A stretch of 64,000 nucleotides of DNA from Apostichopus japonicus (lineage: Eukaryota; Echinodermata; Holothuroidea; Aspidochirotida; Stichopodidae), in the NCBI RefSeq assembly GCF_037975245.1, contig NC_092561.1, forward strand, positions 5,506,001 to 5,570,000. The letters run 5' to 3'. The notes below the pieces were generated by a model. The model ran no database searches. It was given only the letters and a program-made list of their open reading frames with translations, and was not told where the DNA came from. The position numbers were made by a program, and so were the translations under genes. Positions 1 to 11,056 of the stretch are shown here, piece by piece (positions within the stretch are counted from its first letter, which is position 1; each line of letters begins with the position of its first letter).

Positions 1-35
1 GGGAACGCACTCTGTACCGGCCTGGAGCCGTCATA

Positions 36-754
36 TACCGAAATCCCATATCTGGCTTTATATCTGATTTAATCTGGCCACATGAACTTCATTATATGGC
101 CAAAATGATATGAAAACATATATACCTTGCGGATATAAATACTAACCCGGCAGGGTGGGTTCACCAGGTCTGGGGCAACCTCCCATTACTTTCCTAAGTA
201 GTTTCCATCACTCGTTGAAAGCAGTTGTGTGCTGCTTGTCTTCCTCTTCATTCGTTCCTTCAAATTGCTATATTGTCTGTATTATTAGCCAACCTAAAAG
301 TTCTAATTAACCCGCTGGAGCCGTGCCTTGCACGGCTCGAACAGGAATTTCATTTTAACCATGCATAAAGACTATCCAGATATGTAGATTAAGTTTTATG
401 TGCATGGCCATCATAAGGCCAGACATAACGTTAACTGTATAGAGAGTCAATCCGGATATGCAGATAGAGATTTACCTGGCCATATCAAGCGAGATATAAC
501 TGGATATGTATAGTTAATCCTGATATGCAGATACAGGTTCATATGTCCCAGATATGGAACTGGAAGCCATAAATTTAACCAGATAAAAAATGTTATGGAC
601 CATATAAAGCTTCATTTGATATCAAGTTATATCTGCCAAATTTTGTATCTGGCCAAATATATATAAATTCCAGATCTGAATCAGATCTGGCCCATATTCG
701 TGATCTGGTCCTGATCTGGATACTTATATCTGGCCCAAATCTGGGATTCCGGTA
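36..754. mobile_element. Palindrome-rich short element (MITE-like) with TATCTGG repeats
   Basis: The two ends are imperfect inverted repeats: the left end reads TACCGAAATCCCATATCTGG and the right end, on the opposite strand, TACCGGAATCCCAGATTTGG. Between them the word (A)TATCTGGCC and its reverse recur many times in both orientations. A hairpin built on GAGCCGTGC/GCACGGCTC lies near 323-341. No coding potential and no clear target-site duplication were found. It may be a foldback or MITE element; the superfamily is not assigned. Confidence 0.45.
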
Positions 755-1463
755 AGGGTACATACCCACGTGTCCCGGGCGGGCATTCGTGTAGGCCTAT
801 TTTTAATTGTCTGGGTCTCTTAATTTGCCTCGGCTGCCGGGATCGAGGCGGACATGATCTTCATAGCCAATTATATGGCCCCTATAGTTATCGTGTAAGT
901 TGACCATGCCCACCTCACCCCCCCCCACTCACCCCGCTTGCACCCCCAAAGTTAACGTTGCATACCCATCAAATCATAGCCGTTGAATATTTACAAAATA
1001 ACTTCTACTGTACCGTACGTACAACTAAATCTGACGAGTTGGGCAATGGTTCAAATTTAGTGATTCATATAGCTCATATTCATTCGCTCTTTCCAAACTT
1101 AGTTGACATGAAGTTGATTGTGCTGTTACATGAGGCCTTGAGAATTTAATTCGCGTCAGTAAAGGAACCCCGGACTTATAGTCCTGTTTGACCCTATCAT
1201 TGTCTTACAGAGCTCAATGTAAAGGATCTCTAAAAAATCCTGCAGGTATCCTTCACTAGACCTGTTTAATCATATATGGGTCCCCTCCCTTTAGAACATC
1301 CCGGCCATGAAAATGTAACATACTTAATTAGCCCCTCGATCGATCGATCCTTCTCAATAAAATGATTCCTCCATGCATGCGTATCTGCTCTTTGTCAAAC
1401 TTGATATTGCCCAATGAATTAGCATCGACCTATAACAACTTCACAACCCGGTATCTTCTGTAA
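755..1463. other. Intergenic, nothing recognised
   Basis: A C-rich run near 918-930 and a GATC-rich patch near 1337-1348 are the only local oddities. The short open frames have no recognisable product and no splice context. Confidence 0.5.
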
Positions 1464-1471
1464 CCAGGGAT

Positions 1472-1579
1472 CATAGGCGTACGAGGCGGGGGGGGGGGCA
1501 GGGGGGCAGACTGCCCCCAAATTTCCAGAGGACAAGAAATTCGGGCAAAAGTCCTGAAAAATTCTGGCAGCCTAAGAGG

Positions 1580-1630
<51 letters not shown>

Positions 1631-2408
1631 GTAGTTTGCCCGAATCTTTTTCAAATTTTTGCCCGACAATTCTGTGGAAAGCGTTTTATGTTATTTGTTT
1701 TGTGACATTAATGTTAATATAGGCCTAATGATTTTCTTTATTTAGCATCATGTTGCCCGAATATTTCCGTGTAACACCACCGTAAGCGCAGCTCATCTGG
1801 GCTACCACGCTTTTTGCACTATCAAAAATTTTCTAACTAGTCAACTGTATACCTGGACATCCCCGACATGAGTGTATATAAGAAACGTTTTATTGTTCAT
1901 GGATGGTGGGGGGTGCCTACAAGCCTAGAAGTACAGGTTTATCATATTCTTTGTTATTTTTTATACTTTTTTGTGAGACAAATTGCAGTCTCACCCGACA
2001 CAGCGACATTATCCCGCCTACGTGTCGTTCAACAATGTATGTTTTTCTGGAGGTTGCTGAGCACTGTAATAAAATAATAAATGCGATAAATAAAAAGGAG
2101 CTTAAAAAATAAACTGTCCTATTTTTCCCCTTCAAAGTGATGTTACCATTTTTTCTTTTTCTAATTTACCAAATTTTTGGGGAAGTGTAAATTTCTAAAA
2201 CGTGAGATTATAAAATAAAGAATGTTTAGATGCAACTTGCAAGGCCTCAGAAGTGCCATTTCCGGCAATCTGAGAGGCATTTTTTGCCAAAAAATTTCTT
2301 GTGCGCTACGCGTCAACCGTTGGTGGCGCTCCGCTTAGATAGTGTCACGGGAACTTTCGGGCACAAAAGTTTCTGCCCCCCAAACTGAAATGGTCCCGTA
2401 CGCCTGTG
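1472..2408. mobile_element. hAT-like non-autonomous element, copy A1
   Basis: The copy is flanked by a perfect 8-bp direct repeat CCAGGGAT (1464-1471 and 2409-2416). Its ends are inverted: CATAGGCGTACG on the left and CACAGGCGTACG on the opposite strand at the right. An 8-bp duplication with CA.. termini fits the hAT superfamily. The interior carries G-runs, a (TA)n tract and, at about 2308-2345, a core shared with copies A2-A4 that includes GGTGGCGCTCCGCTTAGATA. No transposase is encoded, so the copy would depend on a partner element. Confidence 0.8.
1581..1627. repeat. (TA)n microsatellite inside element A1
   Basis: Uninterrupted alternating TA tract of roughly 46 bases. Open frames through it, such as Ile-Tyr runs, are artefacts. 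Confidence 0.9.
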
Positions 2409-2416
2409 CCAGGGAT

Positions 2417-2934
2417 GGAACTGTTCTGCTTGTCTAGCTGATATACCCCCGGAAAAATAATTCGTTTCAGAAACTGCCGAATGTAATGGTACTTAATGGA
2501 TACCGTAGAAAATACTCACCGTATATATTTTTCCAAAGTGGTCTTTACGGCGACCTAAAATGTAATCTTTGAACCTAATGTTATACCCGGTAATTGACAT
2601 TGTGCAGGTGGCCTAACATGCAAATGTACGGAAAAAATAGTTTCACATATATCTCAGATATAAATCATTCATCCTACGAAATGTAATGCATAGGTCATTA
2701 GGGGATCTAATACTTGCAAAATTTAAGAAATAGTTCGAAACTATGGGCAAACTAAGCTAAACGGGGATACAAATTTAAACTCAAAAACAAGGTATGTACG
2801 GAAGCCCCCTATGTACATTGTATTTTTGCCTATGTAGACGCATTCAACTTTGAATTCAAGCAAATATAAATTGTGTATTACTAACATGTAAATTAGGTAC
2901 GTGGGGGTTGGAGGTGGGGACCAAATTCTGAAAT
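2417..2934. other. Intergenic, nothing recognised
   Basis: AT-rich sequence with no usable open frame, splice-site pair or repeat match elsewhere in the window. Confidence 0.5.
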
Positions 2935-3220
2935 CTCCAACCGATTTATGTAGGGCTCTGTAAGGGCTCTTATATGTTCCAGTGTAAGTCTCAAATGAAT
3001 TGCAGCTTTCATCTTGCTGCTGGGCCCCCGTTTGTGGAACTCACTTCCTTTAGATATATATATGATCTCTGGACTCACTAAATTGATCCGTTAAGCATCG
3101 TCTTAAAAATCATATTTGTTTACATTTTTATAAGATGCTTTTATATTGTCTTCACCTGTAAATTGCTTTGAGGAACTTTTATTGAATTGTGCACTATACA
3201 AAATTAATTATTATTATTAC
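2935..3220 (+). mobile_element. 3' end of a CR1/L2-type LINE
   Basis: Near 3033 one frame reads LWNSLPLDI, the typical end of the reverse-transcriptase protein in L2/CR1-group LINEs. It is followed by a Lys/Arg-rich stretch in another frame and then a 3' tail. The tail has the family's familiar TGTAAA..GCTTTGAGGAAC and GCACTATACAAA words and ends in a short ATT microsatellite (about 3206-3219). Only the last ~290 bases remain and the reading frame is disrupted. Class is assigned from remembered consensus, not from a search. Confidence 0.6.
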
Positions 3221-3735
3221 TAGCTGTGAATGAAGGATCTTATGAAGAGGAGTGTTGTTGTCGGTTCCTTGAACTAATTTCCATAAAGGGGGACTGCGGG
3301 GGTACTCCCCTCCAAAAAAGTTTAATATTAAACAAATTGTTTTTCGGGCACAGATAAATCTGCTGCAGTAAAAGGCAGTTACTTCTGGTAAAGCTATACC
3401 TCCCCCCCCCCCCCCTTCCCACCATTTTCTCCTTGCCAGTTGGACTGTAGCATATCTCAACTAAAGTCATGCCAAGTCTTGTCAATCGATTAAGTTGTCA
3501 TTCTCTACAGTCATGTCCCGTTGCTAAGTAAGCACTGACAGGAGATATCGATCGGACAGGTGACAATAAGAGCCATGTTTAGCAAACTACAATGTACTTT
3601 GTTAGGACAGTACGTCCTTTCTCTTTCTTCGCAAACCTCTAAGTGCTGTGTGAGCAAATACCAGTATTTGCTAAATCATTGTTAACAGTATCGCTGTAGA
3701 CAGAGTATATAGTGAGCAAATTTTAACACGAACTG
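3221..3735. other. Intergenic, upstream of the first gene
   Basis: Contains a C-run near 3402-3414. No coding feature is supported. The last part is the presumed promoter region of the 581-residue protein gene. Confidence 0.4.
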
Positions 3736-3743
3736 TATATAAG
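3736..3743 (+). promoter_or_regulatory. TATA box of the 581-residue protein gene
   Basis: TATATAAG, with transcription expected to start about 30 bases downstream, near 3768. A CRE-like word TTACGTCAG lies at about 3758-3766. The neighbouring 512-residue protein gene has an identical TATATAAG box. Confidence 0.5.
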
Positions 3744-3767
3744 CAACTCTCGGGCTTTACGTCAGTC

Positions 3768-4029
3768 TTAGATTACATTTCACTGGTTACCAGCACACAA
3801 ACACACGAGTTTATGCATAGAGTCACGCACCGACGAAGGTGTATATATTTTAATCTAACTTCAGTTATTATTATGTTGCATTTCCGAAGAAAAGAATATT
3901 TTTGAAAGTTTGTGCCCACCTAATGCTACTCATGTAATTGTTCATTGAATAAGTTACTCGTTGGAGATCAATTAGCATAAGGAGGAATACGGCAGTATAT
4001 GCCTACAGGAAAGTGATGTCATCTTTAAG
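3768..4029 (+). other. Putative 5'-untranslated first exon of the 581-residue protein gene
   Basis: The segment lies between the TATA box and a strong donor AAG|GTGAGT (exon ends at 4029). The matching acceptor TTTCTCAG|G ends at 4946, 19 bases before the start codon of the long frame. It contains several short upstream ATGs and no long frame. The start point is an estimate from the TATA box. Confidence 0.45.
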
Positions 4030-4965
4030 GTGAGTTATACTTGCATTTTTATATTAAGGAAGATGAGTTTCATTGTAATTGAACATGAAAGCTAATTAGA
4101 ATTACACCTTTTACTTTTAGATAGGTACCGTATTTTATTTTTATTAGAAGTTCGAAATTGTATATGAAAGTATGGATATAAATATGTAGGACTGCATATT
4201 ATTTTGGTTCATGATTCCAGAAATTCGAAAGTAAGCGAAATTTAAAAAAAAATTAAAAAAAATAAGTAAAAAGGCTACTCACATTGCTCCTATCGTGAAA
4301 TAGAATGATTTGAAAGTAAGTATTATACGAAAGAAATATTACATAAAATTGTACCAGCGTTTCTAAGATTGATTAATCAGTGGCGCATAGGACCCTTAGT
4401 TATAGATCTCATTATAGCCTAACTATTGGAAAGTGTTTTTTTTTTCAGTCAGCCTAGGCCTATACCGAATCGGTAAAGTGAGATCTGTTTCGATTCTGCA
4501 GTAGGATTCAAACGGATGACTTTAATTAGGCCAAAAATTAATATCCATAATTGATAGATGTTGTTGACCGTTAAAAACACTGCTAACCGTCCAGGTTGTA
4601 TTTTTATTTCCCACTTTTTTTTTTTTTTTAGAAATAGCCTTAAAACAGCTGAGGTTAATCAATTAAAGTGTAGTTTAATTAAATCATATTGAGTCATTTT
4701 ATGCAACTTACAATTTAACTCAAAGGGAAAATAAGACTTGTATGACACCAAATGATATATTTACAATGTATTAGATTGAAGGAGTATTCGGGATGACATG
4801 AGCTGGTGGTTAATTAGATTTTAATAATTAAAATGTATTAATGTGATTGGTAACACTTACATTAATTGGTGTCAGGCGGCGTAGGAAAATTCCAACAACA
4901 AACATTCAACATTCAAACTTGCATTTGTTTTGATTTTATTTCTCAGGATTTTATGAGTGTCCGCC

Positions 4966-6711
4966 ATGTTAGTTGCAGGATCGCTCAGTCCTAGGACTGA
5001 CTCCCGTTTGGATCCAGCAACAAAGTCAACGCCAAGATTATGTAAACTGACCTTTGGCCTCAACTCCAACGAACCTTATGTTGACGAAGCTGACCAAGAA
5101 GTATTTGTTATTTCAAATTCGCGTTCTTCTTTGAAACAACCGTACGAAAGTTCCCCTAAAAGGCGAACGAGCATTTCTTTACCGGAAATATCTAGCACCC
5201 TCTTTAATGCAACCGACATTGAATCAATCAGTTCAGAATCTCCAGAATTAATCGAATTACCTGTTGTGGACAAATCTTTAAATTCTATAAACGCACCGGA
5301 AAGGGTAGATATTTTACAGGAATTTCAGGACCGTGAAGAGGTCAAAGATCAGCGTAAACATGGTGCACCAAGCATTAGAAGTTTGGATACGTTTATCGCA
5401 GACAGTGATGACAACAGTCAAGATATGACTATAATTGATTTAGTGTCATACGCTAATAATCCTCCAAGAAATAGGTCGACCAGACAGAAATACAGAAATG
5501 TTAGATCAGCAGTTCAAAGTAGGGACTTAAGTCAACACGTCTTGAAGGAAAAATCTCATTCAGCCAGACGACCACGTCGTGAAAAGGAAGAAGTTTATTT
5601 GAAATGTAGATTTCACGAACGACCGTGCTCAAGAATTGGCAGTTTCTGGCGAGAGGAAGATTCTAATGATTTATCACGTGAATGCTGCGACGTGTTAGGA
5701 CCGAGAAGCTGTCGCGAGTGTTTTCGAATATCAGAACGACTGGCATCAAAGTCTAGTAACGAAGATACTTTCCCTGACATCGAAGCAACCCCTTCTGAAT
5801 TTTTTACTTTGGATTTAGCTCAAAGAATGTTTCCAGATATGTCTACGGTAGAACTGCTGCATCATTTAAAAGAGGGCAATATTGCTACGGAGGTATTACA
5901 GAAACACCAACTCGAATCCTATGCTGAACTGCGTCGAATTCGAATCGCAAGAGAAAATTCACGAAAGATTCGCGAACGGATTAATATGTATAAAGCTCCC
6001 GATGACGATAATTTTTTCAAGAACTTTAATGATCTGAAGCTACAAATGGTCTTGAAAAAGAAAGTCACTGCCGGTGCGGTCACAGTATTGGAACCAGTGC
6101 GCCCTCTCTCATCGCGAGCGCCTCCTCCTGAAATAGAAATGATACCTGTAGCAACCGACGAAAGGGAAAATCCCGCCAATTATTTCGGACCGCCAATTAT
6201 GACGCAAGAAGAGATTATGCGTCAAAAGAGTCAACCTCGTTTCTATGCAGGTGAAAGTAGTGACTACAAGTTACCACAGACTATGGAAATGACAAATGTT
6301 CTTAGAGAATCAAACAAGGCTATGAAAGATCTCAATTCTACGGCGTCTTTGAAGTTTGGTGTTATCGAAGAAGAGGAAGAGGAGGAGGAGGAATACCAAG
6401 AGGACGCCAAGGAATTCTATGATTTGACGTCAGCAGATATCAGCGCGAAAAACAAACTATCGTCTGCATCCATTAGCTTTTACAAACAAACTACTGAGGC
6501 GATAGGAGGCGCCATAGAGAATGCACCACATATGTATAGTTCATGTGGAACCGATTATAGAGGGCGCTTTTTCGAGGGAGATGACATTCTAGATACGGAC
6601 GATTTCTTCAGCGCAGAGGCACAGAATTTAGATTCTAGCTCTGAGGAAAACTCAAGTTCTTCGGATGATGACAAAGACAACGTGTCACATGACCAAGAGT
6701 CTTCGAGGTGA
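4966..6711 (+). CDS. Uncharacterised 581-residue disordered acidic protein
   Basis: A single long exon encodes 581 residues; I recognise no family. The start is the ATG at 4966 (context CCGCCATG), just downstream of an acceptor ending at 4946. An out-of-frame ATG at 4953 opens a short overlapping upstream frame. The N-terminal third is Ser/Thr/Pro-rich and looks disordered. A middle segment (about residues 210-260) carries a cluster of Cys and His residues (CRFHERPC, ECCDVLG, CRECF) that could bind metal. Residues about 285-350 are Leu/Arg/Lys-rich and probably helical. The C-terminus is strongly acidic, with a run of nine Glu near residue 470 and Ser/Asp/Glu repeats at the end. There is no signal peptide or membrane segment, so a nuclear or cytosolic protein is likely. 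A polyadenylation signal follows at 6918. Confidence 0.8.
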   Translation: MLVAGSLSPRTDSRLDPATKSTPRLCKLTFGLNSNEPYVDEADQEVFVISNSRSSLKQPYESSPKRRTSISLPEISSTLFNATDIESISSESPELIELPVVDKSLNSINAPERVDILQEFQDREEVKDQRKHGAPSIRSLDTFIADSDDNSQDMTIIDLVSYANNPPRNRSTRQKYRNVRSAVQSRDLSQHVLKEKSHSARRPRREKEEVYLKCRFHERPCSRIGSFWREEDSNDLSRECCDVLGPRSCRECFRISERLASKSSNEDTFPDIEATPSEFFTLDLAQRMFPDMSTVELLHHLKEGNIATEVLQKHQLESYAELRRIRIARENSRKIRERINMYKAPDDDNFFKNFNDLKLQMVLKKKVTAGAVTVLEPVRPLSSRAPPPEIEMIPVATDERENPANYFGPPIMTQEEIMRQKSQPRFYAGESSDYKLPQTMEMTNVLRESNKAMKDLNSTASLKFGVIEEEEEEEEEYQEDAKEFYDLTSADISAKNKLSSASISFYKQTTEAIGGAIENAPHMYSSCGTDYRGRFFEGDDILDTDDFFSAEAQNLDSSSEENSSSSDDDKDNVSHDQESSR

Positions 6712-6917
6712 CGAACTTGCGAAGTTTGGATCAGTATTTTAATTTTGTGATGCGATCCGGTCAAACTTAATTTTAGATCGTCAACAGAGGGAGGTCAGTC
6801 TCGGATGTGTCTAGTACGTTTGTCACGTGGCTATATCATTTGGACGGATACCGTAGTACCGTGCGAGGAAGGCTTCTGCATGTAATATAGCTCATCTTTA
6901 TGTACTGTTTGTGTAAC

Positions 6918-6923
6918 AATAAA
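6918..6923 (+). terminator. Polyadenylation signal AATAAA
   Basis: Canonical AATAAA about 205 bases after the stop codon of the 581-residue protein; cleavage expected near 6940. Confidence 0.65.
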
Positions 6924-6944
6924 GAGAACGTTATACGTATAAAC

Positions 6945-7660
6945 AAGAAATAGAATACTATATATAATCACATTATGTCAAATTACATATACATGCCCTA
7001 CACAGAGACAAAACTGTTTTCGTTTTTTATTGCTGTTTTATGAACTTTATTATCGTTATGCAATCTAAGAGAATGCATGAGTATCACAGTATAACATTAT
7101 TCAAGGAGAGAAAGGGCTGTGGGAGGCGGGGTGATGGGGATGGGCGGGGGGAAGTACAGAGGATCTAGTCTGTGCGATCTGAGACAGTCCAAGTATTGGG
7201 ACATGGCATCTCGGGCCAATGGAATCGGAGTCCAACTTTGCGCAATAATCTTTTGTTTCTCATTATGTTTAGACGTTATTGTTTTAACCTTTGATTGAAC
7301 AGGGTTCCAGCTTTGTTGATAGTTGATGTAAAGTTATCATTACCCCCTCCACCCCCCCCCCCCACAATGACTGTAGTGTATATAAATCTGTTCATATGTT
7401 AATGAATCTATGAATGCAGTCACACCTACTTGCACGTTTGGTACAAAACATGTCAACTTCAAATGCTGTTCTCTCGAAAACGATAAATAGAGATGGAATG
7501 AAATTTCATCAGAATGTTTAGAATATGAATGGCATTAGAAAGTCAACTCTGGGCTATCTTTTTAACCTGCAATGAAAATCAAACTGGCATAACGTACCGA
7601 ATACGTCATGCGAATGACAAATTAACAGGAAAAATTTGCCCAATCATTTGATCTTTTCCT
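6945..7660. other. Intergenic, nothing recognised
   Basis: Contains a G-rich patch (about 7120-7152) and a C-run near 7346-7362. No coding or element signature. Confidence 0.45.
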
Positions 7661-8010
7661 TTGCCCTCAGTGTAACCTAACAGTAACTCATTTTCTTTGC
7701 CTTAGTGTAACAAAATGTTACTCATTTCATTTGCCTTCAGTGTACCTCAAAGGTAACTCATATCCTTTGCCCTCAGTGTACCCCAAAGGTAACTCATCCT
7801 TTGCTCTCAGTGTATCCCAAAGGTAACTCATTTTCTTTGCCCTCAGTGTACCCCAAAGGTAACTCATTTTCTTTGCTCTCAGTGTACCCCAAAGGTAACT
7901 CATATCCTTTGCCCTCAGTGTAACCTAAAGGTAACTTTTTTTCTTTGCCCTCAGGGTAACTCAAAAGTTACTCATTTCATTTGCCCTCATTGTACCCCAA
8001 AGGTAACTCA
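7661..8010. repeat. Minisatellite, ~36-bp unit, about ten copies
   Basis: The unit is TTTGCCCTCAGTGTACCCC followed by AAAGGTAACTCATTTTC, repeated head to tail with point changes and small indels. The most similar copies are in the middle (about 7735-7920) and the edges are more diverged, as expected for unequal exchange. It lies between the two TATA-driven genes. Confidence 0.85.
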
Positions 8011-8744
8011 TGAGGTATTCCATGATACTGCCACGGGTCCAGACTAATTGAATAGCATAATAAAGGTCAGACGACATAGCTAAGCAACCGATAAAACGAC
8101 AAATCAAATGTACTGAGTTCGAAGCCTTTAGCACTCTTCGGTTACGTCACGTTTATTTACAGTTTGCAAGTATACTCTTACCAATGCGAGGTCCTTCAAA
8201 CAAGTATGTATATATTTGTCTACAAACCTATTGGATCCTGATCCTTGGGATAGATATTTATAAATAACGGAAGAAACAAGAGCAGGCTGAAAAGTCGTTT
8301 GGATGTAGCAAAAGATAACGAGTTTGCGCAACAACTTAGACACGATTCCATTACACGCATGTATGACTGAGGCAATTGGTATAGCCTCTTTAAAATTGAC
8401 AGAATTAACACCTAGTAATCGTGACAAACAGGATAAGTTTCGATATAAATACACCATGGTCTGATACTTTAGATGCTTGTGGAGACCCAGATAATAACTA
8501 TATGCTTCGTTGTTCTGTGATGAACAGCCTATTCGGATCAAGATCGACTAAACGCCGGGAATATCTTTCCATCGGGGAATTCAATACACTGGTATAAGGT
8601 ATAAGTAAATGATATTTTTTTTATATCCAATTTCTGACTATAATTTTTGCGTGAAAATTCACGATCGATATTATTGTCGTTGAAAAATAAATATTTATGT
8701 GACAAGTTTGCGGTATAGTTAACAAAGAGCGGTGTATGATAGTT
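8011..8744. other. Intergenic; an unsupported minus-strand frame
   Basis: A minus-strand frame of 137 codons (8128-8541) is open, but it shows no recognisable motif, no biased composition and no splice or promoter context. I do not call it a gene. Confidence 0.35.
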
Positions 8745-8746
8745 AC

Positions 8747-8825
<79 letters not shown>
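8745..8825. repeat. (TA)n microsatellite, ~80 bases
   Basis: Uninterrupted alternating TA tract followed by a short (CA)n stretch; prone to cruciform formation and to length error in assembly. Confidence 0.95.
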
Positions 8826-8830
<5 letters not shown>

Positions 8831-9160
8831 TCACACACACACATCCACAACAAATACCTAAATTCAATCCCTGTAGCTATATATCTATATACCACAGTAC
8901 TTGGCTGACCATATATCAGCCATACAATCTACTGTGTAAATGTTCCGGCATGGATCGTTAAAGTTCACTATCGTTATATTGTTTATTGAGTAATCAAAAA
9001 TCGATCAAAGGCAAACTAATAAAACCAATAATCCGTCAAATTACCATTCTTATCAGCTCTGACGTCATTTTATCGACTCACTTAGGGTTTCTTTGACCGT
9101 TAACTTACATGTACATCCTACACTTGTTTATCAGGGAGCTAAGCGAAAACGACGTGGAAA

Positions 9161-9168
9161 TATATAAG
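9161..9168 (+). promoter_or_regulatory. TATA box of the 512-residue protein gene
   Basis: TATATAAG, identical to the box of the upstream gene. The expected start of transcription is near 9192. Confidence 0.5.
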
Positions 9169-9191
9169 AACCAGGCACCATTGCTTCTGCA

Positions 9192-9323
9192 CCTTATTCC
9201 GTCTTGATAAATTGAAAACGATTTTCTAAACAAGTGTTTGACACCATTCTTACAAATTTTGTTACGATACGATGTCAAGGATAATACCTGATATTTTTAT
9301 AAGGAAAATGTCTCATGCTGCAG
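9192..9323 (+). other. Putative first exon with an in-frame upstream reading frame
   Basis: The exon runs from the inferred start site to the donor GCAG|GTAAAT (ends 9323). The acceptor TTTGGTTTCAG ends at 10931. An ATG at 9272 opens a frame that continues across the splice for 47 codons and stops at TGA 11021-11023. That frame is the same as the main protein's, which begins 33 bases later at 11057. The leader could be a regulatory upstream frame, or an N-terminus separated by one stop. Confidence 0.4.
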
Positions 9324-10282
9324 GTAAATATTTGTCATTCAATTATATATTTTATTCTTCAAAAATGGAAGGGAAACGAGTAAATGAGTATAGTGAATAT
9401 CAGTAAACGTAGTAAATAATAAAGTGCCTAACATCCGATCCATTCAGGTATAGTGAAGTATACAAAACGTGTTCGTTCTTAAAGCGTTAGTCCATGTTTA
9501 GTATATAGGTCAACAGAAATATGAATATTTAATTTTAAAGAGACATCACTTCTCAACGTTTGGTGTTGTTGTTTTGTCTTCTCATTCAACTATAGACAAC
9601 AATGCTTTATTTGAAAACAAAGTTGTAGCATCCTTTTGCTACTTTCATTCACATATACCAAAGAAACTGCAACTCAAATTGCATAATTGTGTATTAAATA
9701 ATGACCGTCCCCGTATCCGCGTTTTTCTTATTTTTTTTTTATTATCGTCATCTTTAATGAGGGTAGTCCTGCTCAGTGCGGAGCACTGCTTTCCATAGGA
9801 GCCCTCAATACAAAATACATATACAATATTATGCAGTAAAAAAACGGTAAACATCCAAAAGCACAAAAAAGGACGGCAAAAAAAGATAGACAAACAACTA
9901 TCAGACATCTAAACACAATATATAAGTTTTTCATATTTCGTTTAAAAATATTAACATTTGGCAAGCATTTCAAATTTGGGGGAAGACTGTTCCACGACCT
10001 GCCTCCAGAAAATTTAAAGGACCTTTCACCATTCCCAGATCTAAAAGGGGCAAGTAAAACATTATTAGAGCAGCTAGATCTAGTTCTGTACGAATGGCTA
10101 TCTTTCAGTAGAATAGTATTACAAGTTCAAGATATATATTTGGAAGATTATTCTGTAGGCAAAGAACTAACCATACCATTGTCAAACTAACCGTATTTTA
10201 GCTCAGTTTCCTTGCGCCTGCATGGGGCTTGATTATATATTCTTTGTACATAATGCATTACACGTTTATAAACTCTCGCGCT

Positions 10283-10675
10283 CAGTGGCGGAGCTAGGGG
10301 TATTGGTCAAGGGGGGCGAGAAAGGTCTGTAGGGGCGCTTTCGACACTATCTAAACGGAGCGCCACCACAGGTTGGCGCGGAGCGTACATAAATTTTTTG
10401 AGTAAAGATACTTCCTACATCGCCGGAAATGACCCTTTCCTGGCCTGGCCAATTTGCAGATAAACGAAGAATAAATAGGTGTCATCGCCAAATTACACCA
10501 GCAAAATGTGACAAATGTCAAAAGGGAGATGAGAGCGCAAAAAAAGTAAATAATCGCGAATAAGTAAAAAGTGGTAAAAAGCTGAAAGGGGCGCCAGCAG
10601 TCCATTTGAGTCCGTCAGGGGGGGGGGGGTGGTGGGGGGCATTCGCCCCCTGACTATATGGACGCTCCGCCACTG
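10283..10675. mobile_element. hAT-like non-autonomous element, copy A2
   Basis: Terminal inverted repeats are CAGTGGCGGAGC on both ends, flanked by a slightly diverged 8-bp duplication (CTCGCGCT at 10275-10282, GTTGCGCT at 10676-10683). The shared family core is near 10345-10390 in the opposite orientation to copies A1 and A3. The copy sits in the inferred intron of the 512-residue protein gene and encodes nothing. Confidence 0.75.
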
Positions 10676-11056
10676 GTTGCGCTTTTGACACGGACCGCCC
10701 AGATATACGATCTCACAAATATCCGCACGGAAATCAAACAAATTAACAAACAAGAAGCGATGACCACTGCATCAAGTAACTGGCACGTCACCCCGCCCCC
10801 ACCGGCAAATGGTCAAATGAAACGATCCTATACAAACCACGTACAGTCGGTCGGCCCGCCCGCAGGCTCGCCATGCTTGCTCCCACCTCTAAACTGTTGA
10901 TAATTCGTTTCATCTCATTTTTTGGTTTCAGACGGGAGTTCCGGTCTCTTGGAAGAGAGTGTCTTACTTACAGACAAGAAGCAGTTCCAGACCACCAATC
11001 AGCATCATCTCACCAATCGCTGACGTCACAATTATGCATATGCATTAGCGGAAATT

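Noticed and set aside
7661-8010. CRISPR-like regular repeat
   Set aside because: Units are contiguous with no unique spacers and the genome is eukaryotic; a minisatellite.
8128-8541. 137-codon minus-strand open frame
   Set aside because: No motif, compositional bias, promoter or splice context; likely chance in AT-rich DNA.
8538-8867. Frames with long Ile-Tyr runs
   Set aside because: Translations of the (TA)n microsatellite.
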